Translations under genes and position numbers: made by a program
Notes under the pieces: generated by a model
Told to the model about the DNA's origin: nothing
The model's input: only the letters and a program-made list of their open reading frames with translations
Databases searched by the model: none
Shown here: piece by piece, positions 1 through 8,117 of the stretch
Numbering within the stretch: position 1 is the first letter of the stretch
Layout: each line of letters starts with the position of its first letter
Assembly: GCA_963784175.1 (NCBI GenBank)
Contig: CAWAQJ010000013.1
Coordinates: 62,001-126,000, forward strand
DNA length: 64,000 bases
Source: JAIBJN01 sp963784175
GTDB lineage: Bacteria > Actinomycetota > Thermoleophilia > Gaiellales > Gaiellaceae
Reading direction: 5' to 3'

Positions 1-762
1 GCCTCCCCGCGACGCTCCGCCGGCCGCTCCGAGGCGCTGGGCCAGGAACGTGAGCGCGAGGTAGCTGGTCGCCACGCCGAGGAGGACCAGGCCCGGACCG
101 CCGAGTGCGCCCGGCAGCACGGCCTGGAGCTCGAGCGCCTCCCCGAGCGCCTCGACGGCGAGGAACGTGAGCAGGCCGCCGGTGAGCGCCATGAACGCGG
201 CCAGCCACTCGGGCCGCGCGCGTCGCAGCGACGGCAGCCAGAGCAGCCCGAGGGCGACCGGCACGATGCCGACGAGCGCTCCGATCAGGGCGTAGCCGAA
301 GAACCCGTCGACGCTCGGGCCGGGGGTCGCGACTGCTGCGGCCACCTCGCCGGTCGTCTGGATCCCGGTCGAGCTGGTCACGCCCACGGCGAGCGGTTCC
401 TCCTCGACCCAGTCGTACGGGACGACGATCGTCGACGACCGCAGCCGCCCGAGCGTTTCGCCGCCTTCCACGGTGAAGGGGACGATCGCGTCGTCGACGG
501 TGACGGTGGCGATCGTGAGGTCCTCGCGCTGCGGGTTCGTGACCCGGATCCGCACCTCTCCGGGCGAGAGCTCGATGCGCCTGATGTCGAACTCGTCCGC
601 AGGCGGCGGGCTCTGGCCGACGAGCTCGAGCACGGAGCCACCGCGCGCCGAGAAGAGCGCGACGACGGCAACGAGCAGCAGGATCGGGACGAGCGCCCAG
701 AGACGCCAGCGCGCCGAGTCTCCCCGGCGCGGCGTCTCCTCGGCGACCGAGCGGGCTTCCAT
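1..762 (-). CDS. ZIP-like metal transporter, N-terminal part (runs off window)
   Basis: A 254-codon frame is open from an ATG at 762 to the window edge, so the C-terminus is missing. After a short cytoplasmic leader there is a membrane anchor (about residues 22-37), then a predicted extracellular beta-rich segment of about 100 residues, then at least three further membrane helices from about residue 150, including a segment reading RRARPEWLAA followed by LGEALELQAVLPGALGGPG. That architecture resembles actinobacterial proteins annotated as ZIP-family metal transporters with an extracellular N-terminal domain. The start lies 8 bases after the multicopper oxidase stop, so the two are co-transcribed, suggesting linked metal oxidation and transport. 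The family call is from remembered sequence patterns and the metal is unknown. Confidence 0.6.
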   Translation of the reverse strand, partial: MEARSVAEETPRRGDSARWRLWALVPILLLVAVVALFSARGGSVLELVGQSPPPADEFDIRRIELSPGEVRIRVTNPQREDLTIATVTVDDAIVPFTVEGGETLGRLRSSTIVVPYDWVEEEPLAVGVTSSTGIQTTGEVAAAVATPGPSVDGFFGYALIGALVGIVPVALGLLWLPSLRRARPEWLAAFMALTGGLLTFLAVEALGEALELQAVLPGALGGPGLVLLGVATSYLALTFLAQRLGAAGGASRGG

Positions 763-770
763 CGGTCCCG

Positions 771-1769
771 TTAGTCCTCGACCTCGAAGAAGCCCATCCA
801 GCCGAGCTCGGCGAACTCGGACTGGTGCGCGTGGAACATGAACCGGCCCGTGTTGGCGAAGTCGATCTCGATGATCCCGCGCTGGCCCTGACAGAGCATG
901 ATCGTGTCCGTGTACTCGAAGGTGTCGCTCGACCCGGTCGGGTAGTAGCGGAAGAAGTCGCCGTGCAGGTGGAACGAGTTGATCAGGTCGAACTCGGTCA
1001 GGTTCGCGATGTAGATGCGCACCGTCTGCGAACGGCTGACCTTGATCGGGTAGCGGGCGTAGTAGAACGCCGGGCCGTTGACTGCGTAGAAGTTGTTCTC
1101 GCCGTCGCCGTCCGTGTCGAAGGCGTTCATGACCATGACCAGCTCTTGCGCAGGCGGACGCGGGTCGGGCGGGTCGATGATGAACGCGCCGTACAGGCCC
1201 TTGTGGATGTGCTTCTTCAGCGGCGTCGCATGGCAGTGGTAGAGGTGCATCCCGTACGGACGCGCGGGAAACTCGTACGTGAAGGTGCCGCCGGGGTTCA
1301 CGATCTCGAAGACGCCGTCCATGTTGGCCGGGTGGATGCCGTGAAAGTGGATGGTGTGCGGGTGCGAGCTCCCGTTGGCGAAGGCGACGCGCAGAAGGTC
1401 GTCCTCGGTCACGCGGATGACGGGGCCGGGCACCGTGCCGTTGTAGGTCCACGCGGGATAGACGACGCCCTTGGCGACCTCGATCTCCCTGTCCTCCGCG
1501 AGCAGCGAGAACTCCCGGACGCGTCCGGGCTGGTGCGGCAAGGCTTCGGGCGGATAGGTGAGTGAGTCGAGGTCGTTCGGCCCGCCCGGGGCCGGGGCCT
1601 CCTCGCCGATCATCGCCGCGTGCCCGGCGGCGGGCCTGTGGCTGCCGAGGTGCGTAGCCTCCTGCGTCCGCCCGCCTGCGAGCGCGATGCCTGCAAACGG
1701 GGCCGCAGCGACGACGGGCGCGGCGCCCACGATCAGCTGACGACGGGTGACCCCCCGATCCTTAGACAC
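771..1769 (-). CDS. Two-domain multicopper oxidase, Tat-exported
   Basis: A 332-aa exported copper protein. The N-terminus has a twin-arginine signal (TRRQLIVGAAPVVAAAPFAG). Two cupredoxin domains carry the copper motifs HTIHFHG and MHLYHCHATPLKKH in domain 1 and SFHLHGDFF and FMFHAHQSEFAELGWMG in domain 2. The HCH of domain 1 carries the only type-1-like cysteine (domain 2 has HAH), which would fit a two-domain oxidase with type-1 copper in domain 1. Family members oxidise metals or phenolics with oxygen, or act as nitrite reductases; the trinuclear-type His pattern favours an oxidase. The start is GTG at 1769, which preserves the Tat motif. It heads an operon with the ZIP-like transporter, so metal-ion oxidation or homeostasis is the likely role (inference). 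Confidence 0.85.
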   Translation of the reverse strand: MSKDRGVTRRQLIVGAAPVVAAAPFAGIALAGGRTQEATHLGSHRPAAGHAAMIGEEAPAPGGPNDLDSLTYPPEALPHQPGRVREFSLLAEDREIEVAKGVVYPAWTYNGTVPGPVIRVTEDDLLRVAFANGSSHPHTIHFHGIHPANMDGVFEIVNPGGTFTYEFPARPYGMHLYHCHATPLKKHIHKGLYGAFIIDPPDPRPPAQELVMVMNAFDTDGDGENNFYAVNGPAFYYARYPIKVSRSQTVRIYIANLTEFDLINSFHLHGDFFRYYPTGSSDTFEYTDTIMLCQGQRGIIEIDFANTGRFMFHAHQSEFAELGWMGFFEVED

Positions 1770-1804
1770 GTCTAAATCATAGTTTCGACGCGTGCGCTCC
1801 GCAA
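1762..1804 (-). promoter_or_regulatory. Leaderless promoter with inverted-repeat operator for the oxidase-transporter operon
   Basis: On the minus strand TTGCGG (1799-1804) lies 17 bases before TATGAT (1776-1781), a good -10 box. Six bases later comes the GTG start, so the transcript would begin at or near the start codon. TTAGAC-GT-GTCTAA (1762-1775) is a perfect 6+6 inverted repeat covering the start site and first codons. Its shape recalls operators of DtxR/MntR-type metal repressors, but no match to a specific regulator can be proven here. Confidence 0.6.
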
Positions 1805-1818
1805 GGAGGCCCGAAACG

Positions 1819-1846
1819 GCGAGGGCCGGGTTGCCCCGGCCCTCGC
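1819..1846 (-). terminator. Hairpin downstream of the LVIVD gene
   Basis: A perfect 12-bp stem (1819-1830 with 1835-1846) with a 4-base TTGC loop lies 20 bases past the stop of the LVIVD-repeat gene and before the oxidase promoter. The following bases on the minus strand contain only a short T run, so it is a weak classical terminator but its position fits transcript ending. Confidence 0.6.
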
Positions 1847-1865
1847 TTCGTCGTTGCGCTAGGGA

Positions 1866-3275
1866 CTAGCGGGCCCGGAAGACCCAGAGGCCCGTATTCA
1901 TGTCGGATGCGACCACGTAGCCGGAGCCGATGGCGACTCCCCAGATCTCCACGAACTCCTCGCCGGGGTAGAAGACGCCGAGGGGATCCTCGGCCTTCTC
2001 GGGCGGGATGAACTGCCCGATGATCTTCGGGCTCGCCGGCCTGGAGATGTCCCAGATCACGACTCCCTCGGTGTACCACGAGGTGTAGAGCTTCTTGCCG
2101 GCGATCTTCGGGTCGTGGATCGTGAAGTCGCCGGGGCCCGGCGGTGGGAACTGTCCCGTGCTCGGGAGCTTGAGCGTGGCGAGCTCCACCGGGTTGGCCT
2201 TGTCCGAGATGTCGTAGATGTGGCCGTAGCCCCAGCCCGTCTCGGCGTCCGGGTTGACCGTCGGGTCGAAGTCCTCGTCCGTCTGGACGAGGAGGTTGCC
2301 CTTCCAGTTCGTCCACGCTGAGTGCGCGTTGCCCTCCTGGCCGGCCTTGAAGGTGGTCCGGCCGAGGAACTTCGGCTTCGACGGGTCGCTCACGTCGAGC
2401 ATGACCGTCCCGAAGTCCCAGTAGGAGACGTACGCGATCCGCGAGTCGACGTAGACCGAGTGCACGAAGTTGAACGCGAACGTGCCCTGGCCCGAGTCGG
2501 GCGTCACGCCCATGTCGCGCCAGGCGCTCCAGTCGCCGACCTGCACCGGGTTGCGCGGATCCGTCACGTCGACGATGCGGAACTCGGGGTTCACCTCGTC
2601 CGGGTCCTCGCCGTTGAAGAACGCGTCGACCTCGTGGAAGTTGGCCGCCTCGTAGACGAACGCCTTCTTGCCGCGGGCCTCCATCCAGAGCTCATGGACG
2701 CCGAAGATCCCGCTCTGACGCAGGGAGAGAAGCTCCGGGTCGCTCGGGTCGGTCACGTCGTAGAGACCGATGCCCGTGAACCCGCCCGGTGCGCAGTCCT
2801 GGAAGCTCACCACTGCGAGGTCGCCTCTGAACGAGCGGGACCTGACCTTGCGGACCTGCACCTTTTCTGTCCACGACTTGGCCAGCCGTGGGTCGGACGC
2901 GCCGTCCGCGAAGGTCGACACGAGCTCGGGGTCGGTCGGGTCGGAGAGGTCGTAGGCGCGCACGCCCAGCGCGCGGCAGAACTCGCCGCTGTCGTCGAAG
3001 AAGCCCCAGCTCCCCATGTAGGCGAAGCCCTTGTGCACGAAAACATCGCCGTTCGGGCCGCCGGGGTCGTGGTGGCCGAGGACCTTGACGCGCAGCTGCT
3101 TACCGCGCGCGGTCGCAGGCCCAGGCACCCCCGGCGTCGCGTTGGCGTTCCAGTGCGCCGCCTTCTTCTTGAGATGGTGTGGCCGCAGCATCTCGTCGGC
3201 GGTCGCCGACGCGGTCGCGGAGAACACCAACACCGTCGCGAACAATGCGACGGCCGCTACCCGAAGTGATCTCAT
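1866..3275 (-). CDS. Secreted LVIVD-repeat protein
   Basis: A 469-aa protein starting at ATG 3275, chosen because GGAGGG lies 3-4 bases upstream and because it begins exactly at a signal peptide (MRSLRVAAVALFATVLVFS). The mature part is built of repeated units with motifs such as VRAYDLSDPTDPELVSTF, YDVTDPSDPELLSL, IVDVTDPRNPVQVG, MLDVSDPSKPKFLG and IYDISDKANPVELATL, the hallmark of LVIVD beta-propeller repeats found on bacterial surface proteins. No catalytic motif is recognisable. It ends about 95 bases before the oxidase start, with a hairpin between, so it is probably a separate unit despite sharing orientation. The cell-surface location is inferred from the signal peptide; the function is unknown. 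Confidence 0.8.
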   Translation of the reverse strand: MRSLRVAAVALFATVLVFSATASATADEMLRPHHLKKKAAHWNANATPGVPGPATARGKQLRVKVLGHHDPGGPNGDVFVHKGFAYMGSWGFFDDSGEFCRALGVRAYDLSDPTDPELVSTFADGASDPRLAKSWTEKVQVRKVRSRSFRGDLAVVSFQDCAPGGFTGIGLYDVTDPSDPELLSLRQSGIFGVHELWMEARGKKAFVYEAANFHEVDAFFNGEDPDEVNPEFRIVDVTDPRNPVQVGDWSAWRDMGVTPDSGQGTFAFNFVHSVYVDSRIAYVSYWDFGTVMLDVSDPSKPKFLGRTTFKAGQEGNAHSAWTNWKGNLLVQTDEDFDPTVNPDAETGWGYGHIYDISDKANPVELATLKLPSTGQFPPPGPGDFTIHDPKIAGKKLYTSWYTEGVVIWDISRPASPKIIGQFIPPEKAEDPLGVFYPGEEFVEIWGVAIGSGYVVASDMNTGLWVFRAR

Positions 3276-3316
3276 TTGCCCTCCTACTCGTTTACCCCTT
3301 GCCCGCGCGGAGACAG

Positions 3317-3961
3317 ATGAAGCTAGCACCCGGGATGGAGGAAGTGAAGATCAGGATTTGCGACGAGACGGCGTTCGGCCTGGGCTGGATCGCCGAGAAG
3401 CCGGCCCTGCTCGAGCGGGCCTCTCATGCTCTGCGGGCCGGCGGCCGGGTGTGGCTCGTCGACCCGGTCGACGGACCGGAGGTCGACGCGCACGTGCGCG
3501 CGCTCGGGGAGGTCGCCGGCGTCGTGCAGCTGATCGACCGCCACGACCGCGACTGCGCGCTCCTCGCCGAGCGCTACGGCGTCCCGCATCACCGCGTGCC
3601 CTTCGACGCTCCCCCGGGCTCGCCGTTCGAAGTCGTACGGCTTCTCGACGCCCCGGGTTGGCACGAGGCCGCGCTGTGGTGGCGCGAGGAGCGGGTGCTC
3701 GTCTGCACGGAGGCGCTCGGGACCACGGCGTACTTCCTCGGCCCGGGCGAGCGCCTCGGCGTGCATCCGTTCCTCCGCCTCTACCAGCCGAAGGCTCTCC
3801 GGGAGCTGGCGCGGAACCTGAGCCCGAGGCACGTTCTCGTCGGCCACGGCGAAGGAATCCACGGCGAGAATGTGGCGGAGGCGTTGGCGGCGGCAGTGCG
3901 TGGGGCACGGCGCGGCGCCCCGCAGTGGATCGGACATCAGCTTCGAAGGAGGCGACGATGA
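3317..3961 (+). CDS. Metallo-beta-lactamase-fold-like protein lacking the usual metal motif
   Basis: A 214-aa soluble protein. ATG at 3317 has GGAGA three bases upstream; ATG at 3335 is an alternative. The chain alternates predicted strands and helices and ends with LSPRHVLVGHGEGIHGENVAEAL, which resembles the last strand-loop-helix of metallo-beta-lactamase-fold proteins. The signature HxHxDH is absent, so metal-dependent hydrolysis is doubtful. Its stop overlaps the ATG of the redoxin gene (ATGA), so the two are translationally coupled. The LVIVD gene starts only 41 bases away in the opposite direction, so promoters must overlap. The fold assignment is tentative. Confidence 0.5.
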   Translation: MKLAPGMEEVKIRICDETAFGLGWIAEKPALLERASHALRAGGRVWLVDPVDGPEVDAHVRALGEVAGVVQLIDRHDRDCALLAERYGVPHHRVPFDAPPGSPFEVVRLLDAPGWHEAALWWREERVLVCTEALGTTAYFLGPGERLGVHPFLRLYQPKALRELARNLSPRHVLVGHGEGIHGENVAEALAAAVRGARRGAPQWIGHQLRRRRR

Positions 3962-4749
3962 GAGCCGACCTCACGATCGGCGGCACGTTCCCAGACCTTC
4001 GCCTGCCGGAGACGACGGGCAAGGAGCTTGCATTGAGCCAGATTGCGGGTGCCCATCCACTCGTGCTCGCCTTCGTCCGCGGGTGGTGGTGCCCGAAGGA
4101 GCAGGTGCGGCTGCAGAACCTCGTGTTTCTCCAGGACGAGGTGCAGCGCGAGTACGGGCGCCTCGTGGCGGTCACGGTGGACGAGCCGTACGTCAACGGC
4201 GCCCTGCGGGCCGGGCTCGGTGCCGACTTTCCCTTCCTTTCCGACGTCGATCGCGAGGTGGCTCAGGAGCTGGACCTGCTCGAGCTCACGGACGAGACGC
4301 ACCGCCCGTTCCTCCCGTACACCTTCGTGCTCGACTCGCGGCTCCGCATCCACCGGATCTGGTGCGGGTTCTGGTACTGGGGCCACCCGACCCCCGACGA
4401 GCTCCGCCTCGCGCTGCGCGAGATCACCGCCGCCGAGCAGCCGAGCTTCGATCCCCAGGCGGTGTGGGAGGCAGGCGGCGCCGCGCCGCCTGACGCCGGG
4501 ATCGAGGCGCCGGTCGTGTGGATCCGCGAGGACTCGCAGGGCCGCGAGCTCTGGCGAGGCGTGCACGAGGGCGAGATTCCCGAGGTCGGCGCCGAGCTCG
4601 GCCGCTCGGGAGTGGACGGGCGAGCGTGGGTCGTGCGCCGGGTCGAGGAAGCGAACGGTCGCGTTGCAATCCATGTGAGCAAGGAGGGTCCAACAGGCGA
4701 TCCACGCCTCGTCGGCCACCACATCACCGCCGGCCCGCGCGTGCCCTAG
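3958..4749 (+). CDS. Redoxin (peroxiredoxin-like) with C-terminal extension
   Basis: A 263-aa protein with AAGGAGG five bases upstream of its ATG. Residues 1 to about 165 form an AhpC/TSA-type thioredoxin fold: FPDLRLPETTG, then FVRGWWCPKEQ with the presumed peroxidatic Cys45 (CPxEQ replaces the usual TxxC context), then FPFLSDVDREVAQELDL and a second Cys in IWCGFWYWG. The last 95 residues contain a separate beta-rich segment not typical of peroxiredoxins. Likely role: peroxide or thiol redox reactions in the cytoplasm. Coupled to the upstream MBL-like gene. The peroxidase activity is family inference; the altered active-site context makes it less certain. Confidence 0.75.
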   Translation: MRADLTIGGTFPDLRLPETTGKELALSQIAGAHPLVLAFVRGWWCPKEQVRLQNLVFLQDEVQREYGRLVAVTVDEPYVNGALRAGLGADFPFLSDVDREVAQELDLLELTDETHRPFLPYTFVLDSRLRIHRIWCGFWYWGHPTPDELRLALREITAAEQPSFDPQAVWEAGGAAPPDAGIEAPVVWIREDSQGRELWRGVHEGEIPEVGAELGRSGVDGRAWVVRRVEEANGRVAIHVSKEGPTGDPRLVGHHITAGPRVP

Positions 4750-4762
4750 AGTCGGTCGGCAC

Positions 4763-5374
4763 ATGCTGAGCGACCAGCTCTCGGGCCGTCCGGCGCAGGA
4801 CGGCTGGCGCCTCGGCCTGGTGCGTCCGCTCGCAGGCTGTCTGGCCGCCGGGATCGTCGTCGGCTTCGTCGTCGCGGGCCTCGGATCGAGGCTCGTCATG
4901 CGCGTCCTCGCGATCGTGGACTCCGACGCGCGCGGAACCTTCACGGAGAACGGGAACCAGATCGGCGATGTCACGCTCTCCGGGACGGTCGGCCTCGTCC
5001 TGTTCGTCGGCATCCCGTCCGGCGTGGCCGCCGGGCTGATCGTCTTCGTCGTCCGGCGCTGGCTGCCCGCCCGGCCGGTCTGGCGCGGCCTCGCGCTATC
5101 CGCCGTCCTGCTCGCCCTGCTCGGCGGGACGGTCATCGACGCGGACAACGTCGACTTCCGGGTGCTCGAGCCCGCCGGGCTCGCGGTCGCCCTCTTCGGC
5201 ACGCTCTTCCTCGTCGCCGGCTACCCGCTCGCGGCGCTCGCCGACCGTTGGGGGCCGGGCGTGCCCCGTGCCCTGTACGGCCGCAGCGTGACGATCGTGG
5301 GCGGGCTCCTCCTCCTCGCCGTGGTCTCGTTCGGTCTCGTCGACCTGGGCCGGACGATCGCCGAGATCGTCTAA
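4763..5374 (+). CDS. Five-helix membrane protein of unknown function
   Basis: A 203-aa protein starting at ATG 4763, 13 bases after the redoxin stop. About five hydrophobic helices can be seen near residues 24-45, 72-96, 108-125, 138-158 and 174-195. Between helices 1 and 2 is a polar stretch (DSDARGTFTENGNQIGDV) that would face one side of the membrane. I do not recognise the family and see no enzyme motif. The short gap to the redoxin suggests one operon. Confidence 0.6.
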   Translation: MLSDQLSGRPAQDGWRLGLVRPLAGCLAAGIVVGFVVAGLGSRLVMRVLAIVDSDARGTFTENGNQIGDVTLSGTVGLVLFVGIPSGVAAGLIVFVVRRWLPARPVWRGLALSAVLLALLGGTVIDADNVDFRVLEPAGLAVALFGTLFLVAGYPLAALADRWGPGVPRALYGRSVTIVGGLLLLAVVSFGLVDLGRTIAEIV

Positions 5375-5411
5375 CCCGGGCCCGCGCAGCGCGTCGTAGC
5401 GGGCAGGCGCC

Positions 5412-6725
5412 GTGACGCTCGACCGAAGAGACTTCCTCGTTCGGACCGGCCTGCTCGTGGGCGCCGGCGCGCTGGCGGCCGCCGGTTGCAGGTCGGACGA
5501 GGAGGCCCGGACGGCCGGTGCGGCCGCCGGTCTGGACACCTGGGAGGGCGTCCGGCAGAGCTTCGCGCTCGACCGCTCCCGCGCGCAGCTCTCCTCATTC
5601 CTCCTCGCCGCCCATCCGCAGCCTGTGCGCGAGGCGATCGAGGACCATCGCGGTCGTCTCGACGCCGACACTGCCGCCTACATCCAGGACGAGGAGGAGC
5701 GGCTCGAGGCTGAGGCGCTCCAGGCAGCCGCCGGCTACCTCGGCGCCTCACCGGAGGAGATCGCGCTGACGGGCTCGACGACGATGGGCCTCGGCCTGCT
5801 CTACGCGACCCTTGCGCTCGGGCCGGGCGAGGAGATCCTCACGACCGCGCACGACTTCTACTCGACGCACGAGGCGCTGCGCCTGCGGGCGGCCGCGACG
5901 GGTGCGACCGTCAGACGGGTGCGGCTCTACGACGACCCCGCGAGTGCGTCGCTGGACGCGGTCGTCGGGACGCTCGTGGACGCCGTGACGCCCAGGACGA
6001 AGGCGGTCGCGCTGACCTGGGTGCACTCGAGCACCGGGGTAAAGCTGCCGGTGCGCGCGATCGCGGACGCGCTCATCGAGCGCGACGCGAAGCTCGGCAA
6101 GCCGAAGACGCTTCTCTGCGTCGACGCCGTGCACGGCGTCGGCGTCGAGCCGGAGCGGCTCCCCGACCTGGGGTGCGACTTCCTGGTCTCCGGCTGCCAT
6201 AAGTGGCTGTTCGGGCCGCGCGGCACCGGCATCGTCTGGGGCCGCTCGGAGGCCTGGGCCGAGGTGAGCCCGACGATCCCGTCCTTCGCCGACGGCGAGA
6301 GCTTCGTTGCCTGGCTCGAGGGGCGCGACCCGGGCTCGACCAAGACGGCGTCGGCCTTCTCGCCCGGCGGCTACCACGCATTCGAGCACCGCTGGGCGCT
6401 GGCCGAGGCGTTCTCGTTCCGTCAGGAGATCGGGCGCGAGCGCGCGGCCGAGCGTACGCATGCGCTTGCGACGCGGCTCAAGAAGGGCCTGCGCGAGATC
6501 TCGGGGATCACCGTGAGGACGCCGCTCGACGAGCGCCTCTCGGCCGGGCTCGTCTGCTGTGACGAGCCGGTGGCGTCGAGCGTGGAGCGTCTGCGCGAAG
6601 AGCACGGCGTCGTGGCGAGCCTGACGCCCTACGCGACGCGTTACCTGCGGTTCGGCCCGAGCATCGCCAACTCGGAAGAGGACGTCGACCGCGCGGTGAC
6701 GGCAGTCGCCGCGATCTCGGGCTAG
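5412..6725 (+). CDS. Class V aminotransferase-fold enzyme, exported lipoprotein
   Basis: A 437-aa pyridoxal-phosphate enzyme starting at GTG 5412. The N-terminus combines a twin-arginine signal (LDRRDFLVRTG) with a lipobox ending at Cys26 (ALAAAGC), so the protein is probably exported folded and lipid-anchored. The rest has the class V aminotransferase/cysteine desulfurase fold: TGSTTMGLGLL for phosphate binding, CVDAVHGVGVEPERL for the PLP-ring aspartate, and SGCHKWLFGPRGTG carrying the Schiff-base Lys264. The isopenicillin-N-epimerase-like branch fits best by overall look; the substrate is unknown. Export of this fold is unusual but recurs in actinobacteria. It converges with the amidohydrolase gene with a 4-base overlap. 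Confidence 0.8.
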   Translation: MTLDRRDFLVRTGLLVGAGALAAAGCRSDEEARTAGAAAGLDTWEGVRQSFALDRSRAQLSSFLLAAHPQPVREAIEDHRGRLDADTAAYIQDEEERLEAEALQAAAGYLGASPEEIALTGSTTMGLGLLYATLALGPGEEILTTAHDFYSTHEALRLRAAATGATVRRVRLYDDPASASLDAVVGTLVDAVTPRTKAVALTWVHSSTGVKLPVRAIADALIERDAKLGKPKTLLCVDAVHGVGVEPERLPDLGCDFLVSGCHKWLFGPRGTGIVWGRSEAWAEVSPTIPSFADGESFVAWLEGRDPGSTKTASAFSPGGYHAFEHRWALAEAFSFRQEIGRERAAERTHALATRLKKGLREISGITVRTPLDERLSAGLVCCDEPVASSVERLREEHGVVASLTPYATRYLRFGPSIANSEEDVDRAVTAVAAISG

Positions 6726-7963
6726 CCCGCGGCCAGGCGGTCGATCGTCTTCGCCGCGAGCCGGTCGAGGGCCTGGACCGAGAGCTCCAGGTGCTCCGGC
6801 TTCGTGTCCTCGAGCTTCGTGTGGGAGAGGCCGCGCAGGCTCTGGACGAAGAGCATCACCGTCGGGACGCCGGCGCGGGCGACCTCGGCGGCGTCGTGCA
6901 GCGGGCCGCTGGGGAGCCGGTGCGACTGGCCGGATACCTCGGTGATCGCCTCGTCGGCGAGGTCGACCAGCGCGTGGTCGAACAGGATCGGGTCGATGCG
7001 CCAGATCCGTTCCCACTCGACCTCGACGTTCTCCTCACCCGCGAAGCGCTCGCTCGCCTCCTTGGCCTCGGCGAGCATGGCGGCGAGCTTGTCTGCGTTG
7101 AGGTGGCGCTGGTCGAGGAGCACCGTGGCGGTCTCGACGACCGAGGTCACGATGCCCGGCTTCGTGACGCAGCTTCCCATCGTGCAGACGGCGCCGTCGC
7201 CCGTTCGCGTTGCGATCCCGCGGATCTCGAGGGCGAGCTTGGCGGCGGCGGCGAGCGCGTCCCGGCGCTTGTCCATCGGCGTCGAGCCGGCGTGCGCTGC
7301 CTGTCCGCGGAAGGTGATCTGGTGCCGCTCGACGCCGAAGGTCCCGAGCACGACGCCGAGCGGGAGGTCCATCGACTCGAGCACCGGTCCCTGCTCGATG
7401 TGGAGCTCGAGGTAGGCGGCGGCGTTCGTGAGCTGCGCGCGCGCGTCGAGCGCGTGGTCGAGGTCGACGCCGTGCTCGTTCAGTGCGTCCTCCCAGCGGA
7501 TCCCGTTCGCATCGACTCGCTCGCGGAGCTCCGCCTGGTCGTCCATCGTCCCGGAGGCCGCGCTCGACCCGAAGAGGGAGCGTCCGAAGCGCGCGCCTTC
7601 CTCGTCGGCCCAGCTGACCAGCCTGACCGTGACCGGCGGCGTCCCGTCGGCGGCGATCCGGCGCAGCACCTCGACGCCTGCCACGACGTTGAGCGCGCCG
7701 TCGAGCCACCCGCCGTTGGGGACCGAGTCGATGTGGCCGCCGATCACGAGGGTTCGCTCCGAGTCGCCGCGCAGGGTGAACCACTGGTTGCCGGCGGCGT
7801 CGATCTCCTCGTCGGCGCCCGTGGGCGCCAGCTTGGCGGAGAGCCAGTCCTTGGCGGTCACCCACGTGTCCGTCCAGGCGACCCGCTGAGCGCCGTCCTC
7901 GTCGCCCGTCAGCTCCCGGAGCTCCCGGAGCTCGTCGACGGTGCGGCCTGGTTCGAGCGGCAC
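6722..7963 (-). CDS. M20-family amidohydrolase (allantoate/N-carbamoyl amino acid type)
   Basis: A 413-aa cytoplasmic dinuclear zinc enzyme, start GTG 7963. Motifs typical of the hydantoinase/carbamoylase family are in order: GGHIDSVPNGGWLDGALNV (metal His and bridging Asp), SWADEEGARFG (catalytic and metal Glu), AYLELHIEQGPVLE (metal His), GQAAHAGSTPM in the dimerisation lid, and GPLHDAAEVA near the C-terminus with the last metal His. Such enzymes hydrolyse N-carbamoyl groups in purine, pyrimidine or hydantoin breakdown; the exact substrate cannot be read. A TATACA box at 7973-7978 on this strand suggests an almost leaderless transcript, divergent from the small basic protein gene. Confidence 0.85.
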   Translation of the reverse strand: MPLEPGRTVDELRELRELTGDEDGAQRVAWTDTWVTAKDWLSAKLAPTGADEEIDAAGNQWFTLRGDSERTLVIGGHIDSVPNGGWLDGALNVVAGVEVLRRIAADGTPPVTVRLVSWADEEGARFGRSLFGSSAASGTMDDQAELRERVDANGIRWEDALNEHGVDLDHALDARAQLTNAAAYLELHIEQGPVLESMDLPLGVVLGTFGVERHQITFRGQAAHAGSTPMDKRRDALAAAAKLALEIRGIATRTGDGAVCTMGSCVTKPGIVTSVVETATVLLDQRHLNADKLAAMLAEAKEASERFAGEENVEVEWERIWRIDPILFDHALVDLADEAITEVSGQSHRLPSGPLHDAAEVARAGVPTVMLFVQSLRGLSHTKLEDTKPEHLELSVQALDRLAAKTIDRLAAG

Positions 7964-7991
7964 GGCAGGGAATGTATAGAGTCCCAGCCCT

Positions 7992-8117
7992 ATGGGACGG
8001 GGCTCGAGGCCGATCAAACGCTGGCGGAACGACCGCAAGCGGAAGAAGAAGGAGCGCGACAAGCGCCAGGCTGCCGAGGTGGGGGCGGCCCGCGGGAAAG
8101 CGAAGCCCGCGGCGTGA
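7992..8117 (+). CDS. 41-aa highly basic small protein
   Basis: An ATG at 7992 opens a 41-codon frame, MGRGSRPIKRWRNDRKRKKK followed by a further Lys/Arg-rich stretch and KAKPAA, ending TGA at 8115-8117. The stop overlaps the GTG of the next gene (GTGA), which is the arrangement of real coupled genes in this genome. A TATAGA box (7975-7980) 11 bases upstream suggests a very short leader. The composition is that of an RNA- or ribosome-binding peptide, loosely like the small ribosomal protein bTHX, but no homology is claimed. Coding status is supported by context rather than by family. Confidence 0.6.
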   Translation: MGRGSRPIKRWRNDRKRKKKERDKRQAAEVGAARGKAKPAA

